Below are positions 1 to 8,906 of a stretch of DNA of 55,356 nucleotides, piece after piece. The stretch's first letter is position 1, and every line of letters begins with the position of its first letter. Under the pieces are notes generated by a model. It was given only the letters and a program-made list of their open reading frames with translations, did no database searches and was not told the origin of the DNA. The stretch is from Gammaproteobacteria bacterium. GTDB taxonomy: Bacteria > Pseudomonadota > Gammaproteobacteria > JAUIAT01. The position numbers were made by a program, and so were the translations under genes. The stretch is from assembly GCA_030425295.1 (NCBI GenBank), contig JAUIAT010000014.1, positions 1 to 55,356 of the forward strand, written 5' to 3'.

Positions 1-143
1 GTGTTGCAAAGCGAAAATGTTAAGAATTTAGTGAAAATTTGTTCTTTAATAAGGCGAATAGTTTTGCTATTTAACGAATTAAAGGGCAAATTTGCATAAA
101 TTCCCAGCATTTGCAGCTGTAAGACCAATTGTCAACGGACCCT
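1..143. repeat. Fold-back MITE family A, copy 1 (left end cut by window)
   Basis: This stretch aligns without gaps to 12142-12284 with about three mismatches over 143 bases. The left terminal repeat lies outside the window; the right end finishes in the inverted-repeat sequence that closes copy 2 (ending gaccct). There is no coding capacity. The element is one long imperfect palindrome, so it could form a hairpin in single-stranded DNA or in a read-through transcript. It lies downstream of ispG. Confidence 0.85.
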
Positions 144-166
144 AGTATTTTATGCCTTGATCTTCA

Positions 167-194
167 CAAAAATACTCACCTGCGCAAGGTGAGT
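167..194 (-). terminator. Rho-independent terminator after ispG
   Basis: On the minus strand an 8-bp stem (actcacct / aggtgagt) with a five-base loop is followed by a run of T. It begins 14 bases after the ispG stop codon, the expected place for the end of this transcript. It lies just inside the MITE copy that starts the window. Confidence 0.7.
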
Positions 195-208
195 GAGTAA
201 GCAGCGTG

Positions 209-1414
209 CTAGCCAAATCTATTATCAATATAATTTTCGACGATACCTTTAAATTCTGAAGCTATGTTTTCGCCGCGCAAAGTGGTAATTTTTTTGCCAT
301 CAATAAATACAGGGGCTGAAGGCGCCTCCCCCTTGCCAGGCAAGCTGATTCCAATATCGGCATGCTTGCTTTCACCAGGACCATTAACTACGCACCCCAT
401 AACTGCTAGCTTAAGATTTTCTACACCTGGGTATCTTGCCTTCCATTCAGGCATTTTTTCTTGGATTTGGGATTGCACTTCAGAAGCAAGCTCCCTAAAG
501 AATGTACTAGTAGTGCGTCCGCAGCCAGGGCAAGAGGTGACCGAAGGTTTAAAATTTCTAAGACCTAATTCTTGAAGAATATTTTGGCAAACTTCAACTT
601 CTTTTGTCCTGGCTTGACCAGGCTCTGGAGTAATTGAAACTCTAATTGTATCGCCAATCCCCCTTTTTAATAAAATACCTAAGGCCATAGACGAAGAAAC
701 TATGCCTTTCAACCCCATACCAGCTTCAGTTAACCCTAGGTGAAGAGCATAATTACATTTAGATGCCAGATCCTCATAAACTCGTACCAATGCACTCACC
801 TCACTGACTTTACAAGAAATAAGAATTTTATTTGGTGCCAAACCTAACCTTTCAGCATATTGTGCACTTTGAAGAGCCGACATAACCAAAGCTTTCTCAG
901 TAACAGACTCAGGTGTTTTTGGGTTTTCTAGATTTGCATTTTCATCCATAAGCTTTGCAGATAACGCCTTATCCAAACTACCCCAATTAACTCCAATTCG
1001 CACGGGCTTATTATATTTAATAGCAATCTTAATTATCTCAGCAAACTGAGTATCTTTCTTATCGCCAAAACCAACGTTACCAGGGTTAATACGATACTTA
1101 GCCAGGGCTTTAGCACATTCTGGATGATCACGTAATAACCTATGACCATTATAATGGAAATCACCAACTATCGGGACATCACACCCAAATAGTTTTAATT
1201 GCTCACAAATTTTTGGTATGGCTTGTGCTGCAGCCTCATCATTCACAGTAACCCTTACGACTTCAGAGCCAGCTCTCACTAAATCCTGAATTTGGCTAAC
1301 AGTCTTAATAATATCTGACGTATCAGTGTCAGTCATGGATTGAACCACAATAGGATTACCACCACCAACAAAAAGATTTCCAACTTTTACCACATGAGTT
1401 TTACTAGCAATCAT
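209..1414 (-). CDS. ispG: 4-hydroxy-3-methylbut-2-enyl diphosphate synthase (GcpE/IspG)
   Basis: IspG is a [4Fe-4S] enzyme of the non-mevalonate (MEP) isoprenoid pathway; it reductively converts the cyclic diphosphate MEcPP to HMBPP. The 401-residue product carries the C-terminal cluster motif CPGCGRTT and the later GCVVNGPGE motif with the third cysteine, plus the N-terminal barrel beginning [10 protein letters not shown]. The ATG start is preceded by a purine-rich gagaga. In most gammaproteobacteria ispG lies between rodZ and hisS. Here those two are adjacent at about 23.2 kb and ispG stands about 22 kb away, alone downstream of dnaE and followed by its own terminator, so it has been relocated. 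Function is certain; only the context is odd. Confidence 0.97.
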   Translation of the reverse strand: MIASKTHVVKVGNLFVGGGNPIVVQSMTDTDTSDIIKTVSQIQDLVRAGSEVVRVTVNDEAAAQAIPKICEQLKLFGCDVPIVGDFHYNGHRLLRDHPECAKALAKYRINPGNVGFGDKKDTQFAEIIKIAIKYNKPVRIGVNWGSLDKALSAKLMDENANLENPKTPESVTEKALVMSALQSAQYAERLGLAPNKILISCKVSEVSALVRVYEDLASKCNYALHLGLTEAGMGLKGIVSSSMALGILLKRGIGDTIRVSITPEPGQARTKEVEVCQNILQELGLRNFKPSVTSCPGCGRTTSTFFRELASEVQSQIQEKMPEWKARYPGVENLKLAVMGCVVNGPGESKHADIGISLPGKGEAPSAPVFIDGKKITTLRGENIASEFKGIVENYIDNRFG

Positions 1415-1796
1415 AAATGATCTCTCAAATAAATTTTGTAAATATTACCCCAAGCGCCAATAGATAACAACAAAACAGCCAATCTCATGCTCAAATTAAA
1501 AACAAAAAAACTTATACACAATAACTGTGGATAACTTTGTGGAAAAATAGCTATATTCTTATTAAGAAAAGAGAAATTTCTCTAGCACAATTTTAGACCA
1601 AAAACCTAGCCTCCCACCAATTTAATCTTTTAAATCAATAAGTTACAAAGAACAGATAAAGCACTAAAAAAGTTTAAAACTATGATTAAAAATTTTATTT
1701 GATGCAAAATTAAAAGCTGGGGAAAACTACAAATATCCATACTAAAAATTTTAATAATATACAAATACTACAAGCATAATGTTTATATAGGGGATA
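1415..1796. other. Intergenic region dnaE-ispG, AT-rich, with DnaA-box cluster
   Basis: This 382-bp gap has no credible ORF. It is strongly AT-rich, especially at about 1560-1790 with long A/T runs. Three sites matching the DnaA-box consensus lie at 1512-1546 and are listed separately. The ispG promoter must be in this gap unless ispG is read through from dnaE. I see no clear terminator for dnaE. Confidence 0.6.
1512..1546. promoter_or_regulatory. Cluster of three DnaA boxes
   Basis: Three 9-mers lie within 35 bases. TTATACACA is on the plus strand at 1512-1520, TTATCCACA on the minus strand at 1526-1534, and TTTTCCACA on the minus strand at 1538-1546. The first two match the strict TTATNCACA consensus. 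Such close spacing is typical of replication origins and of DnaA titration or control sites. The surrounding genes are not a classic oriC neighbourhood, and the plus strand to the right looks C-rich, which argues against bidirectional initiation here. Confidence 0.6.
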
Positions 1797-4700
1797 CTAA
1801 CCCCAAACTAACTCAACTTTTCCGTACAGGCTTTCCAAAGCGTCCATAAGCCCCCCACTAGGGTTTACGCGCCAGCTTGAACCAAGCTCTATAATTGACT
1901 CAACCTCAGGATGAGAATATCTTATCCTGACAGCGCAATTACCACCTTTGTAAGGGACAATAATAGACTGCAAAGTATTAACAAAACCATCGTCTTCATT
2001 ATTAAATGACACAATAATGGCCTTAAGAGCTCTCTCCCTAACTTCAGATAAAAGCTTAATATCATTAGCCACAACTTTAATGCCTCCGCTAAAATCATCG
2101 GTGCTGACCTCACCGGTCATTATAATTACTTCATCACCAGACAATAGCGGGCGTTGCTCATCAAAAATTTCTGAGAACACCACAACCTCAATTTGATCAG
2201 CACCATCATCAATCCTAACAATTGCCATACGCTTCCCGCGCTTGGTCATAACAACGCGCATAGATGTAACAATTCCAGCAAACTGCGCTGATTTTCCTAC
2301 GTATTGAGAAAGAGCTGCAACTGGTTTAATTTTCAGTTTTTTCAGCTCATCAACATATTGCAGAACAGGATGGCCTGACATATAAAAACCCAAAGTTGCC
2401 TTTTCAAAACCTAATTTAGTGGTTTCATTCCATTCAGCAACAACTTCGTATTCACCATCAGAATTAGACTCTGAGGCATCCGCATCAAGAGAAAACATAT
2501 CAGCCTGCCCTGCAGCCTGATTTTTCTTGTTTTGTTCTGCTTGCTTTAATGCTTTTTCCAAACTAGCTAACAAAGCTGCACGACCAACTCCAAAGCAATC
2601 TAGAACACCAGCCTTTATTACAACTTCTAGAGCGCGACGGTTTACTTTTCGAAGATCTACACGATTACAAAGGTCAAATAAAGTTTTATAGGCACCACCT
2701 TTTTCGCGCTCTTCTATAATAATCTCAATCGCAGACAAGCCAAGACCTTTTATGGCACCTAGACCATATACTATTTCGCCACTTTTGACTCCAAATTTAT
2801 GACTACTTGTATTTATATCCGGCGCGTGAATTTTAAGACCCATATTTTTACATTCGTTATACAGAATAACTACTTTATCGGTGTTCTCCATATCAGCAGA
2901 AAGTACAGCAGCCATAAACTCAGCTGGATAATGAGCTTTTAACCAAGCCGTTTGATACGACAATAAAGCATAGGCCGCAGAGTGAGACTTGTTAAAGCCA
3001 TAACCAGCGAATTTCTCAATAAGGTCAAATATTGCAGCTGCATCATTACCAGGAATACCATTTTTCTCAGCGCCATCAACGAAAATTGAGCGCTGCTTGG
3101 CCATTTCCTCAGGCTTTTTCTTACCCATTGCACGACGTAAAATATCTGCTCCGCCCAGAGTATAGCCTGACATAGTCTGAGCAATCTGCATAACTTGCTC
3201 CTGATAGAGAATAACGCCGTAAGTTGGTTTTAAAACTTCTTCTAGCATTGGGTGCAAATATGTAACTTGAGAACGACCATGCTTACGATCAATAAAGTCA
3301 TCTACCATCCCTGATTGCAGTGGACCTGGACGGAACAGCGCTACAAGCGCAGTAATATCATCAAAGCAGTCAGGCTGCAGACGACGAATTAAGTCCTTCA
3401 TCCCTCGAGACTCAAGCTGAAACACTGCAGTTGTTTCACAGCGCTTTAGAAGATCAAATGTTGACTCGTCTGTAACAGGGATATTATCAATATTAAGAAG
3501 CTGCTCACCATTTTCAGAACGTTTTTTATTAATATGCTGAATAGCCCAGTTAATAATGGTTAGAGTTCTTAAACCTAAGAAGTCGAATTTAACCAAACCT
3601 ATAGTTTCAACATCATCTTTATCGAACTGAGTAACCACCCCCTCGCCACTTGATTCACAATAAATGGGTGCAAACTCCGTAAGAGGCTTAGGCGCAATTA
3701 CAACACCCCCAGCATGCTTACCTGCGTTTCGTGAAACACCTTCTAATTTCAAAGCCAAATCAAATAAAGTTGTTACTTCCTCTTCAGTTTTGACAAGGCG
3801 AGCCAACTCTTCTTCTTGCTCTAAAGCCTTTTCAAGAGTCATGCCTATTTCAAAAGGGATGAGCTTAGCAAGCCTATCAACAAACCCATATGGATGTCCT
3901 AAAACTCTACCAACGTCACGAATTACCGCTTTAGCAGCCATGGTACCGTAAGTTATAATTTGTGATACATTTTCACGACCATACTTTCGAGCCACATATT
4001 CAATAACGCGATCACGATTCTCCATGCAAAAGTCGACGTCAAAGTCAGGCATAGATACACGCTCTGGATTAAGAAAACGCTCAAAAAGTAGGTCCAATTC
4101 AATGGGGTCAAGGTTAGTAATCTCAAGAACATAAGCAACGAGAGAGCCAGCACCAGACCCACGACCGGGGCCCACAGGAATGTCATTAGCTTTAGCCCAC
4201 CGAATAAAGTCAGCAACAATTAAAAAGTAGCCAGGAAATCCCATAGTTATAATAACATCAAGTTCGTGCTCTAACCTCTTGAAATATATCTTTTTTTTCT
4301 CTTCAAACCCTGGAGAATCTTGATCGTGAGTTTGCTTCAATCTCATCTCAAGACCATTACGAGCCTCATGCCGCAAAAAGTCTTCTTCGGTATCAATACC
4401 TTCAGGAGTAGGGAACCTCGGAAGATAGTAATCGCCCAACTCAAGCCTAAAATTACACCTCTTGGCAATTTCAACTGTATTCTCTAATGCTTCTGGTATA
4501 TCAGAGAATAGTTCATTCATTTCTTCAATAGAGCGAAAATACTGTTTTTCACTATAATTTTTAGGCCGCTTGGGATCCTCTAGAACTCGCCCACTATTAA
4601 TACAAATTCTTGCTTCATGAGCCTCAAAATCATCTTCGTCAATAAATCTAACATCATTAGTCGCAACAAGTGGAATATTATGTTTACTGGCCATCTCTAC

Positions 4701-5258
4701 AGCTGCTTGATTATATAGAGACTCATTAGGACGGCCTGTTCTTTGTATTTCTAAATAAAATCTATCAGGAAAAACCGAAGACCAATGCCTCAACCTGTCA
4801 TTTGCCTGATTAAGGTTATCTGCAAAAACAGCCTGAGCAATATCGCTATGCAAACCAGAAGAAATCGCAATTAACCCCTCTGCACTATCGTTAGTTATCC
4901 ATGACTTACTCAAGCGTGGCTCACCAGATTGCTGACCTTCCAGAAACCCCTTAGATATAAGTCTGCATAAATTATTATATCCAACAGAATTTTGGCAAAG
5001 AAAGACAATCCTTGATGGCGCCCCAGCTTCATCTTCACTTTCAATAAGACACTCAGCACCGATGATTGGCTTAATTCCAGCATTTGTTGCCTTTTTAAAA
5101 AACTTAACCAATCCAAATAAGTTCATTTGGTCGGTAACAGCTACAGCAGGCATACCATATTCACAAGCCTTATCAATAAGTTTGTTAATACGTGTTATAC
5201 CATCAACTATCGAGTATTCAGTATGTAAATGTAGGTGTATAAATTTATTATTGCTCAT
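1797..5258 (-). CDS. dnaE: DNA polymerase III alpha subunit
   Basis: This is the catalytic subunit of the replicative polymerase. At 1153 residues it is close to E. coli DnaE (1160). The N-terminal PHP domain begins FIHLHLHTEYS. The polymerase active site shows GPGRGSGAGS and the acidic PDFDVDFC motif near residue 400. A helix-hairpin-helix region and an OB-fold (VGKSAQFAGIVTSMR) follow toward the C-terminus. The start codon overlaps the rseP stop as ATGA, implying translational coupling. The usual genes between rseP and dnaE in gammaproteobacteria (bamA, skp, lpxD, fabZ, lpxA, lpxB) are absent here. Confidence 0.98.
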   Translation of the reverse strand: MSNNKFIHLHLHTEYSIVDGITRINKLIDKACEYGMPAVAVTDQMNLFGLVKFFKKATNAGIKPIIGAECLIESEDEAGAPSRIVFLCQNSVGYNNLCRLISKGFLEGQQSGEPRLSKSWITNDSAEGLIAISSGLHSDIAQAVFADNLNQANDRLRHWSSVFPDRFYLEIQRTGRPNESLYNQAAVEMASKHNIPLVATNDVRFIDEDDFEAHEARICINSGRVLEDPKRPKNYSEKQYFRSIEEMNELFSDIPEALENTVEIAKRCNFRLELGDYYLPRFPTPEGIDTEEDFLRHEARNGLEMRLKQTHDQDSPGFEEKKKIYFKRLEHELDVIITMGFPGYFLIVADFIRWAKANDIPVGPGRGSGAGSLVAYVLEITNLDPIELDLLFERFLNPERVSMPDFDVDFCMENRDRVIEYVARKYGRENVSQIITYGTMAAKAVIRDVGRVLGHPYGFVDRLAKLIPFEIGMTLEKALEQEEELARLVKTEEEVTTLFDLALKLEGVSRNAGKHAGGVVIAPKPLTEFAPIYCESSGEGVVTQFDKDDVETIGLVKFDFLGLRTLTIINWAIQHINKKRSENGEQLLNIDNIPVTDESTFDLLKRCETTAVFQLESRGMKDLIRRLQPDCFDDITALVALFRPGPLQSGMVDDFIDRKHGRSQVTYLHPMLEEVLKPTYGVILYQEQVMQIAQTMSGYTLGGADILRRAMGKKKPEEMAKQRSIFVDGAEKNGIPGNDAAAIFDLIEKFAGYGFNKSHSAAYALLSYQTAWLKAHYPAEFMAAVLSADMENTDKVVILYNECKNMGLKIHAPDINTSSHKFGVKSGEIVYGLGAIKGLGLSAIEIIIEEREKGGAYKTLFDLCNRVDLRKVNRRALEVVIKAGVLDCFGVGRAALLASLEKALKQAEQNKKNQAAGQADMFSLDADASESNSDGEYEVVAEWNETTKLGFEKATLGFYMSGHPVLQYVDELKKLKIKPVAALSQYVGKSAQFAGIVTSMRVVMTKRGKRMAIVRIDDGADQIEVVVFSEIFDEQRPLLSGDEVIIMTGEVSTDDFSGGIKVVANDIKLLSEVRERALKAIIVSFNNEDDGFVNTLQSIIVPYKGGNCAVRIRYSHPEVESIIELGSSWRVNPSGGLMDALESLYGKVELVWG

Positions 5259-6625
5259 GAAGTAAGAATCCGTGTGACATCATTTATTGTTGCATGCACA
5301 AACAATACGATTATTGCAATCATACCAAGCCTGTATAGTAACAGTTGCCATCTTATAGGTACAGGACGACAAATTATTGCCTCAATAACAAACATTAAAA
5401 GGTGACCTCCATCAAGCCCTGGAACCGGTAAAGTATTAACAACTGCCAACATAATACTTAAAAAACCAAGATAGCTAAGAAAAACAGCAACTCCTTGCCT
5501 AAAAGCCATTGAAGAGGTTTGGAAAATAGAAATTGGACCACCCAAACTATGAAATGAAAGCTTACCTGTTATAAGTTTACCGATCAATAAATAGTTAAAA
5601 TTGGTAATTCTGAAAGTATAATCAACAGCTTTTACTAAGCTGTAGGGCGGCCAGGCTTGTAACTTAACTTTGTATTCATCCGGCAAATCAATCTGCTTAA
5701 CCTTAATTCCAATGTAACCATAAGGGGAAGTGAATAAATCTTTTCTAGTATCTACGACCACATCAAGTGATTTCACTTGACCGTCTCGCAACACATCCAA
5801 GCTTATATGATTACCAAAACTTTTTTGAATATATACATGAAGATCAAGCCAATTAACAACTTGCCTGCCGTCTACCCTTATTATTTTATCTCCAGCTTTA
5901 AGGCCATATTTGCTTCCAGGGCCGTCCGCAACAACTTCATCAATTACAGGTTCAACTATAGGCTGATAAGGGTAAAGCCCCAATGCATGAATTGGAGTTG
6001 GCTTAAATTCATCTAATGCCCAATTAGATAAATCAAGATAATACTTAGTTGGGGAATTATTAGTGTTGAATGCTTTGGCCCTTATCGTCATTTGATTTTT
6101 TTCGCCAATTCTACTTACAACATTAAACAAAACATCTTGCCAACTATTAGTTTTCTTATCATCAATAGTAACTATCTCAAACCCTGGCCTTATTCCTGCT
6201 TTTGCAACTATGGACTCAGGAACAACATGACCAGTTATAGGCTTCAGCACCTCCAGGCCAACTGTATACATCATAAAAAAAGCTATAACAGCTAGCAAAA
6301 TATTGAGAACTGGCCCTGCAATAACTACTAAAAATCGCTTCCAAAGCAATGCGCTATCAAAAGCCAAATGCTTCTCTAACTCTTTTACCTCACCTTCCCG
6401 ACTATCTAATAATTTTACGTAACCACCTAGAGGAATCCAGCCAACAGCTACCTCGACGCCTGACTTACTAATTCGCTTCCAAATTGGACGACCAAAACCA
6501 ATTGAAAATTTCAAAACTTTAATTCCACACCAACGCGCGACTATATAGTGACCCCACTCATGTACTGTCACGATCAAAAATACAGTCAAAATAAAGGCTA
6601 AAATATTGGTAAGGATGGAAAACAT
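5255..6625 (-). CDS. rseP: Site-2 intramembrane zinc protease RseP
   Basis: RseP is an inner-membrane metalloprotease that makes the second cut in anti-sigma-E (RseA) and clears leftover signal peptides. The zinc motif is in TVHEWGHY, with Trp where HEFGH is usual, and the second metal motif is in PVPGLDGGH near the C-terminus. Central PDZ domains contain the carboxylate-loop-like GSKYGLKAGD. I chose the ATG at 6625 (456 residues) because the N-terminus MFSILTNILAF then aligns with E. coli RseP; the open frame extends ten codons upstream to a TTG at 6655 with no ribosome site. It overlaps dnaE by four bases. Confidence 0.96.
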   Translation of the reverse strand: MFSILTNILAFILTVFLIVTVHEWGHYIVARWCGIKVLKFSIGFGRPIWKRISKSGVEVAVGWIPLGGYVKLLDSREGEVKELEKHLAFDSALLWKRFLVVIAGPVLNILLAVIAFFMMYTVGLEVLKPITGHVVPESIVAKAGIRPGFEIVTIDDKKTNSWQDVLFNVVSRIGEKNQMTIRAKAFNTNNSPTKYYLDLSNWALDEFKPTPIHALGLYPYQPIVEPVIDEVVADGPGSKYGLKAGDKIIRVDGRQVVNWLDLHVYIQKSFGNHISLDVLRDGQVKSLDVVVDTRKDLFTSPYGYIGIKVKQIDLPDEYKVKLQAWPPYSLVKAVDYTFRITNFNYLLIGKLITGKLSFHSLGGPISIFQTSSMAFRQGVAVFLSYLGFLSIMLAVVNTLPVPGLDGGHLLMFVIEAIICRPVPIRWQLLLYRLGMIAIIVLFVHATINDVTRILTS

Positions 6626-6684
6626 AACAACACCCAGCTTATAATATACATCCAATGTAACGTAGTGTTAGGAAGCTTGTAAAT

Positions 6685-7587
6685 ATGCCAAAAAATGATA
6701 AGTCAAAGAAAGGAAGGTGTCACTTTTCTCTTCTCGGAAAAAACCAACCAGAAATAGAAATTCCTGACGCCCCTCCTCCCCCCAAAAAAATGAAAAAAAG
6801 ACCCAGAGTAGCAATTGTTTTGGGTGGAGGAGGAGCGCGTGGCTTTGCCCACATAGGCATTCTAAAAGTTCTGCAAGAGAATAATATACCGATTGATCTT
6901 GTAGTGGGAACCAGTGTTGGATCAATTATGGGGGCATTGTTTTGTGATGATATAAAGTCGCATCAAATGGAACAAGAAATTAAAAACATCAAGCACCACG
7001 ATATTTTAGACTTAGCGTTACTTAAAATTCGTAACGGTTTATTTACTGGGAAAGCTATTCAAAATTATTTGCACCGCGTCCTTAAAACCCAAAATTTCGA
7101 AGACCTTAAAACTAAGCTAGTTGTCACAACTGTTAATATTGAAACTGGCGAACTCTTCCCAATTGAAACTGGACCCATTGCTCCTGCCGTTAATGCAAGC
7201 TGCGCTCTGCCACCTTTTTTCCACTCTGTAAGACTATATGGAATGGAGTTGGTGGATGGAGGAGTAACTGACCCCGTGCCTGTGGAGCTTGCAAGGTCTT
7301 ACAACCCACAGCTGGTAATATCTGTAAGTGTTTGCCCAGATAAAATCCCCGGAGGCAAAGCTACAAACTTATTTTCAAGATTTATGAGATCATATAATGT
7401 CACTATGAATAGGCTTGCTAAAATACACGCAGAACAAGCAGATATAGTAATGAAACCGGAAGTTGAAGATGTTTCATTATTTGACTTCTCTAGTAAATAT
7501 AAGTTATACCAGGCAGGCATAAAATGCGCAGAAGTAAAGCTTCCTGAAATCATGGAGGCGATCAATAGAATTGGTATAGAGGTTTAA
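6685..7587 (+). CDS. Patatin-like phospholipase (RssA/YchK type)
   Basis: A 300-residue patatin-family serine hydrolase. The glycine-rich oxyanion motif GGGGARGFAHIG lies near residues 47-58, the nucleophile elbow GTSVGS near 75, and the catalytic Asp in the DGG motif (LVDGGVTDPVPV) near 190. The family hydrolyses acyl ester bonds of phospholipids. Members may be housekeeping (RssA-like) or secreted virulence phospholipases, and sequence alone does not separate these. The N-terminus is lysine-rich with a proline stretch and no signal peptide. An aggaag ribosome site precedes the ATG. It is the first gene of a tight plus-strand operon, ten bases before rlmD, and is divergent from rseP. Confidence 0.9.
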   Translation: MPKNDKSKKGRCHFSLLGKNQPEIEIPDAPPPPKKMKKRPRVAIVLGGGGARGFAHIGILKVLQENNIPIDLVVGTSVGSIMGALFCDDIKSHQMEQEIKNIKHHDILDLALLKIRNGLFTGKAIQNYLHRVLKTQNFEDLKTKLVVTTVNIETGELFPIETGPIAPAVNASCALPPFFHSVRLYGMELVDGGVTDPVPVELARSYNPQLVISVSVCPDKIPGGKATNLFSRFMRSYNVTMNRLAKIHAEQADIVMKPEVEDVSLFDFSSKYKLYQAGIKCAEVKLPEIMEAINRIGIEV

Positions 7588-7597
7588 ATAAAGTTTA

Positions 7598-8893
7598 ATG
7601 TCGACATATACTGTAGAATTAGAAAAATTCAGCCACGAAGGTAGGGCAATAACTCATATTGATGGCAAAATTGTTTTTGTAGATGGAGCCCTTCCTGGCG
7701 AAACTGCAAAAATAAAAATATTTAGAAAGAAAAAAGATTATCGCGAAGCCTATACACTTGAAGTATTAAAGGCAGCAGATGAAAGAGTTGAACCTGAATG
7801 CCCTCACTTTGGTGTTTGCGGAGGATGTCAGTTACAGCACATGAATCGTGATACGCAAATTCAAGTTAAGCAAAACACTATGCTCGAGCTTCTTACTAGA
7901 TCAATCGGCAAAGAACCAGAATCAGTTCTACCCCCTCTTTGCGCAGGAGGCTGGGGTTATCGTCGCAAAGCGCGCATTGGTATGAAATACGTACCTAAAA
8001 AAGAAAAACTGCTTATCGGTTTTCGTGAGAAGTATGGTCCTGGAAAAATTAATGATAGCCATGTGTGCAAAATATTAGATCCAGACTTAGGCGAGAAAAT
8101 TGAATGGTTGAGATCTAAGCTTGAAAACATATCAATTAGGGATCAAATCCCACAAATTGAGATAGCTCAAGGCGACAATTGCATCGGCTTAGTGTTCAGA
8201 CATCTTCAACCTTTCAACTCCGATGATATTAAACTGCTAAAAGACATAGGCAATGAAACTGGATGGCACATTTACTTGCAACCTGGTAAAAATGACTCAG
8301 TACATAAGATATTTCCTGAAGATGGTGAAATGTTGATTGAATACCGGATACCACAATATGACATTAGATTAAAATTCCACCCCCTTGACTTCACTCAAGT
8401 AAACGCTGATATAAATAAGCAGTTAATAGAACTTGCCATCAATCTTCTAGACCCTCAACCTGAAGATGTGATTCTTGATCTATTTTGCGGCCTAGGAAAC
8501 TTTTCTCTACCAATAGCAAAACACTGCAAAAAGGTTATAGGTATTGAGGGTGAATTAGCTATGGTTGAGAGAGCAAAGCAAAATGCTATTCTCAACAATA
8601 TCAAAAATACTGAGTTCATAGCCGTTGACCTGCAGCAATCCAATCCAATAGCCTCAGCTAAGGCAGATAAGGTGTTACTAGACCCACCCCGTACTGGAGC
8701 AGAAGACGTATGTAGACAATTAGTAGAAGCAAAACCGGCTCGCATTGTTTATATATCATGCAACCCTGCAACTATGGCTAGAGATGCTATGATATTAACC
8801 AATAATGGTTATACCGTTACTCATGTGGGAATAATGGATATGTTCCCACACACAAAACATGTAGAGTCGATAGCAGTATTTAATAGAAATTAA
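7598..8893 (+). CDS. rlmD: 23S rRNA (uracil-1939-C5)-methyltransferase RlmD
   Basis: Makes m5U1939 in 23S rRNA. The 431-residue protein has an N-terminal TRAM domain (EKFSHEGRAITHIDG). The iron-sulfur cysteines are in CPHFGVCGGC plus a later HVCKI. The SAM site is DLFCGLGNFSLP, and the catalytic region shows LLDPPRTGAE and the nucleophile in YISCNPATMARDA. It is followed after 13 bases by relA, the same order as rumA-relA in E. coli, which supports RlmD over the paralogues TrmA and RlmC. Confidence 0.96.
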   Translation: MSTYTVELEKFSHEGRAITHIDGKIVFVDGALPGETAKIKIFRKKKDYREAYTLEVLKAADERVEPECPHFGVCGGCQLQHMNRDTQIQVKQNTMLELLTRSIGKEPESVLPPLCAGGWGYRRKARIGMKYVPKKEKLLIGFREKYGPGKINDSHVCKILDPDLGEKIEWLRSKLENISIRDQIPQIEIAQGDNCIGLVFRHLQPFNSDDIKLLKDIGNETGWHIYLQPGKNDSVHKIFPEDGEMLIEYRIPQYDIRLKFHPLDFTQVNADINKQLIELAINLLDPQPEDVILDLFCGLGNFSLPIAKHCKKVIGIEGELAMVERAKQNAILNNIKNTEFIAVDLQQSNPIASAKADKVLLDPPRTGAEDVCRQLVEAKPARIVYISCNPATMARDAMILTNNGYTVTHVGIMDMFPHTKHVESIAVFNRN

Positions 8894-8906
8894 TAGAGAT
8901 TAGCGG

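Noticed and set aside
1415..1796. Chromosomal replication origin
   Set aside because: DnaA boxes are present, but the strand composition to the right and the neighbouring genes do not fit a bidirectional origin. It is kept as a DnaA-site finding instead.
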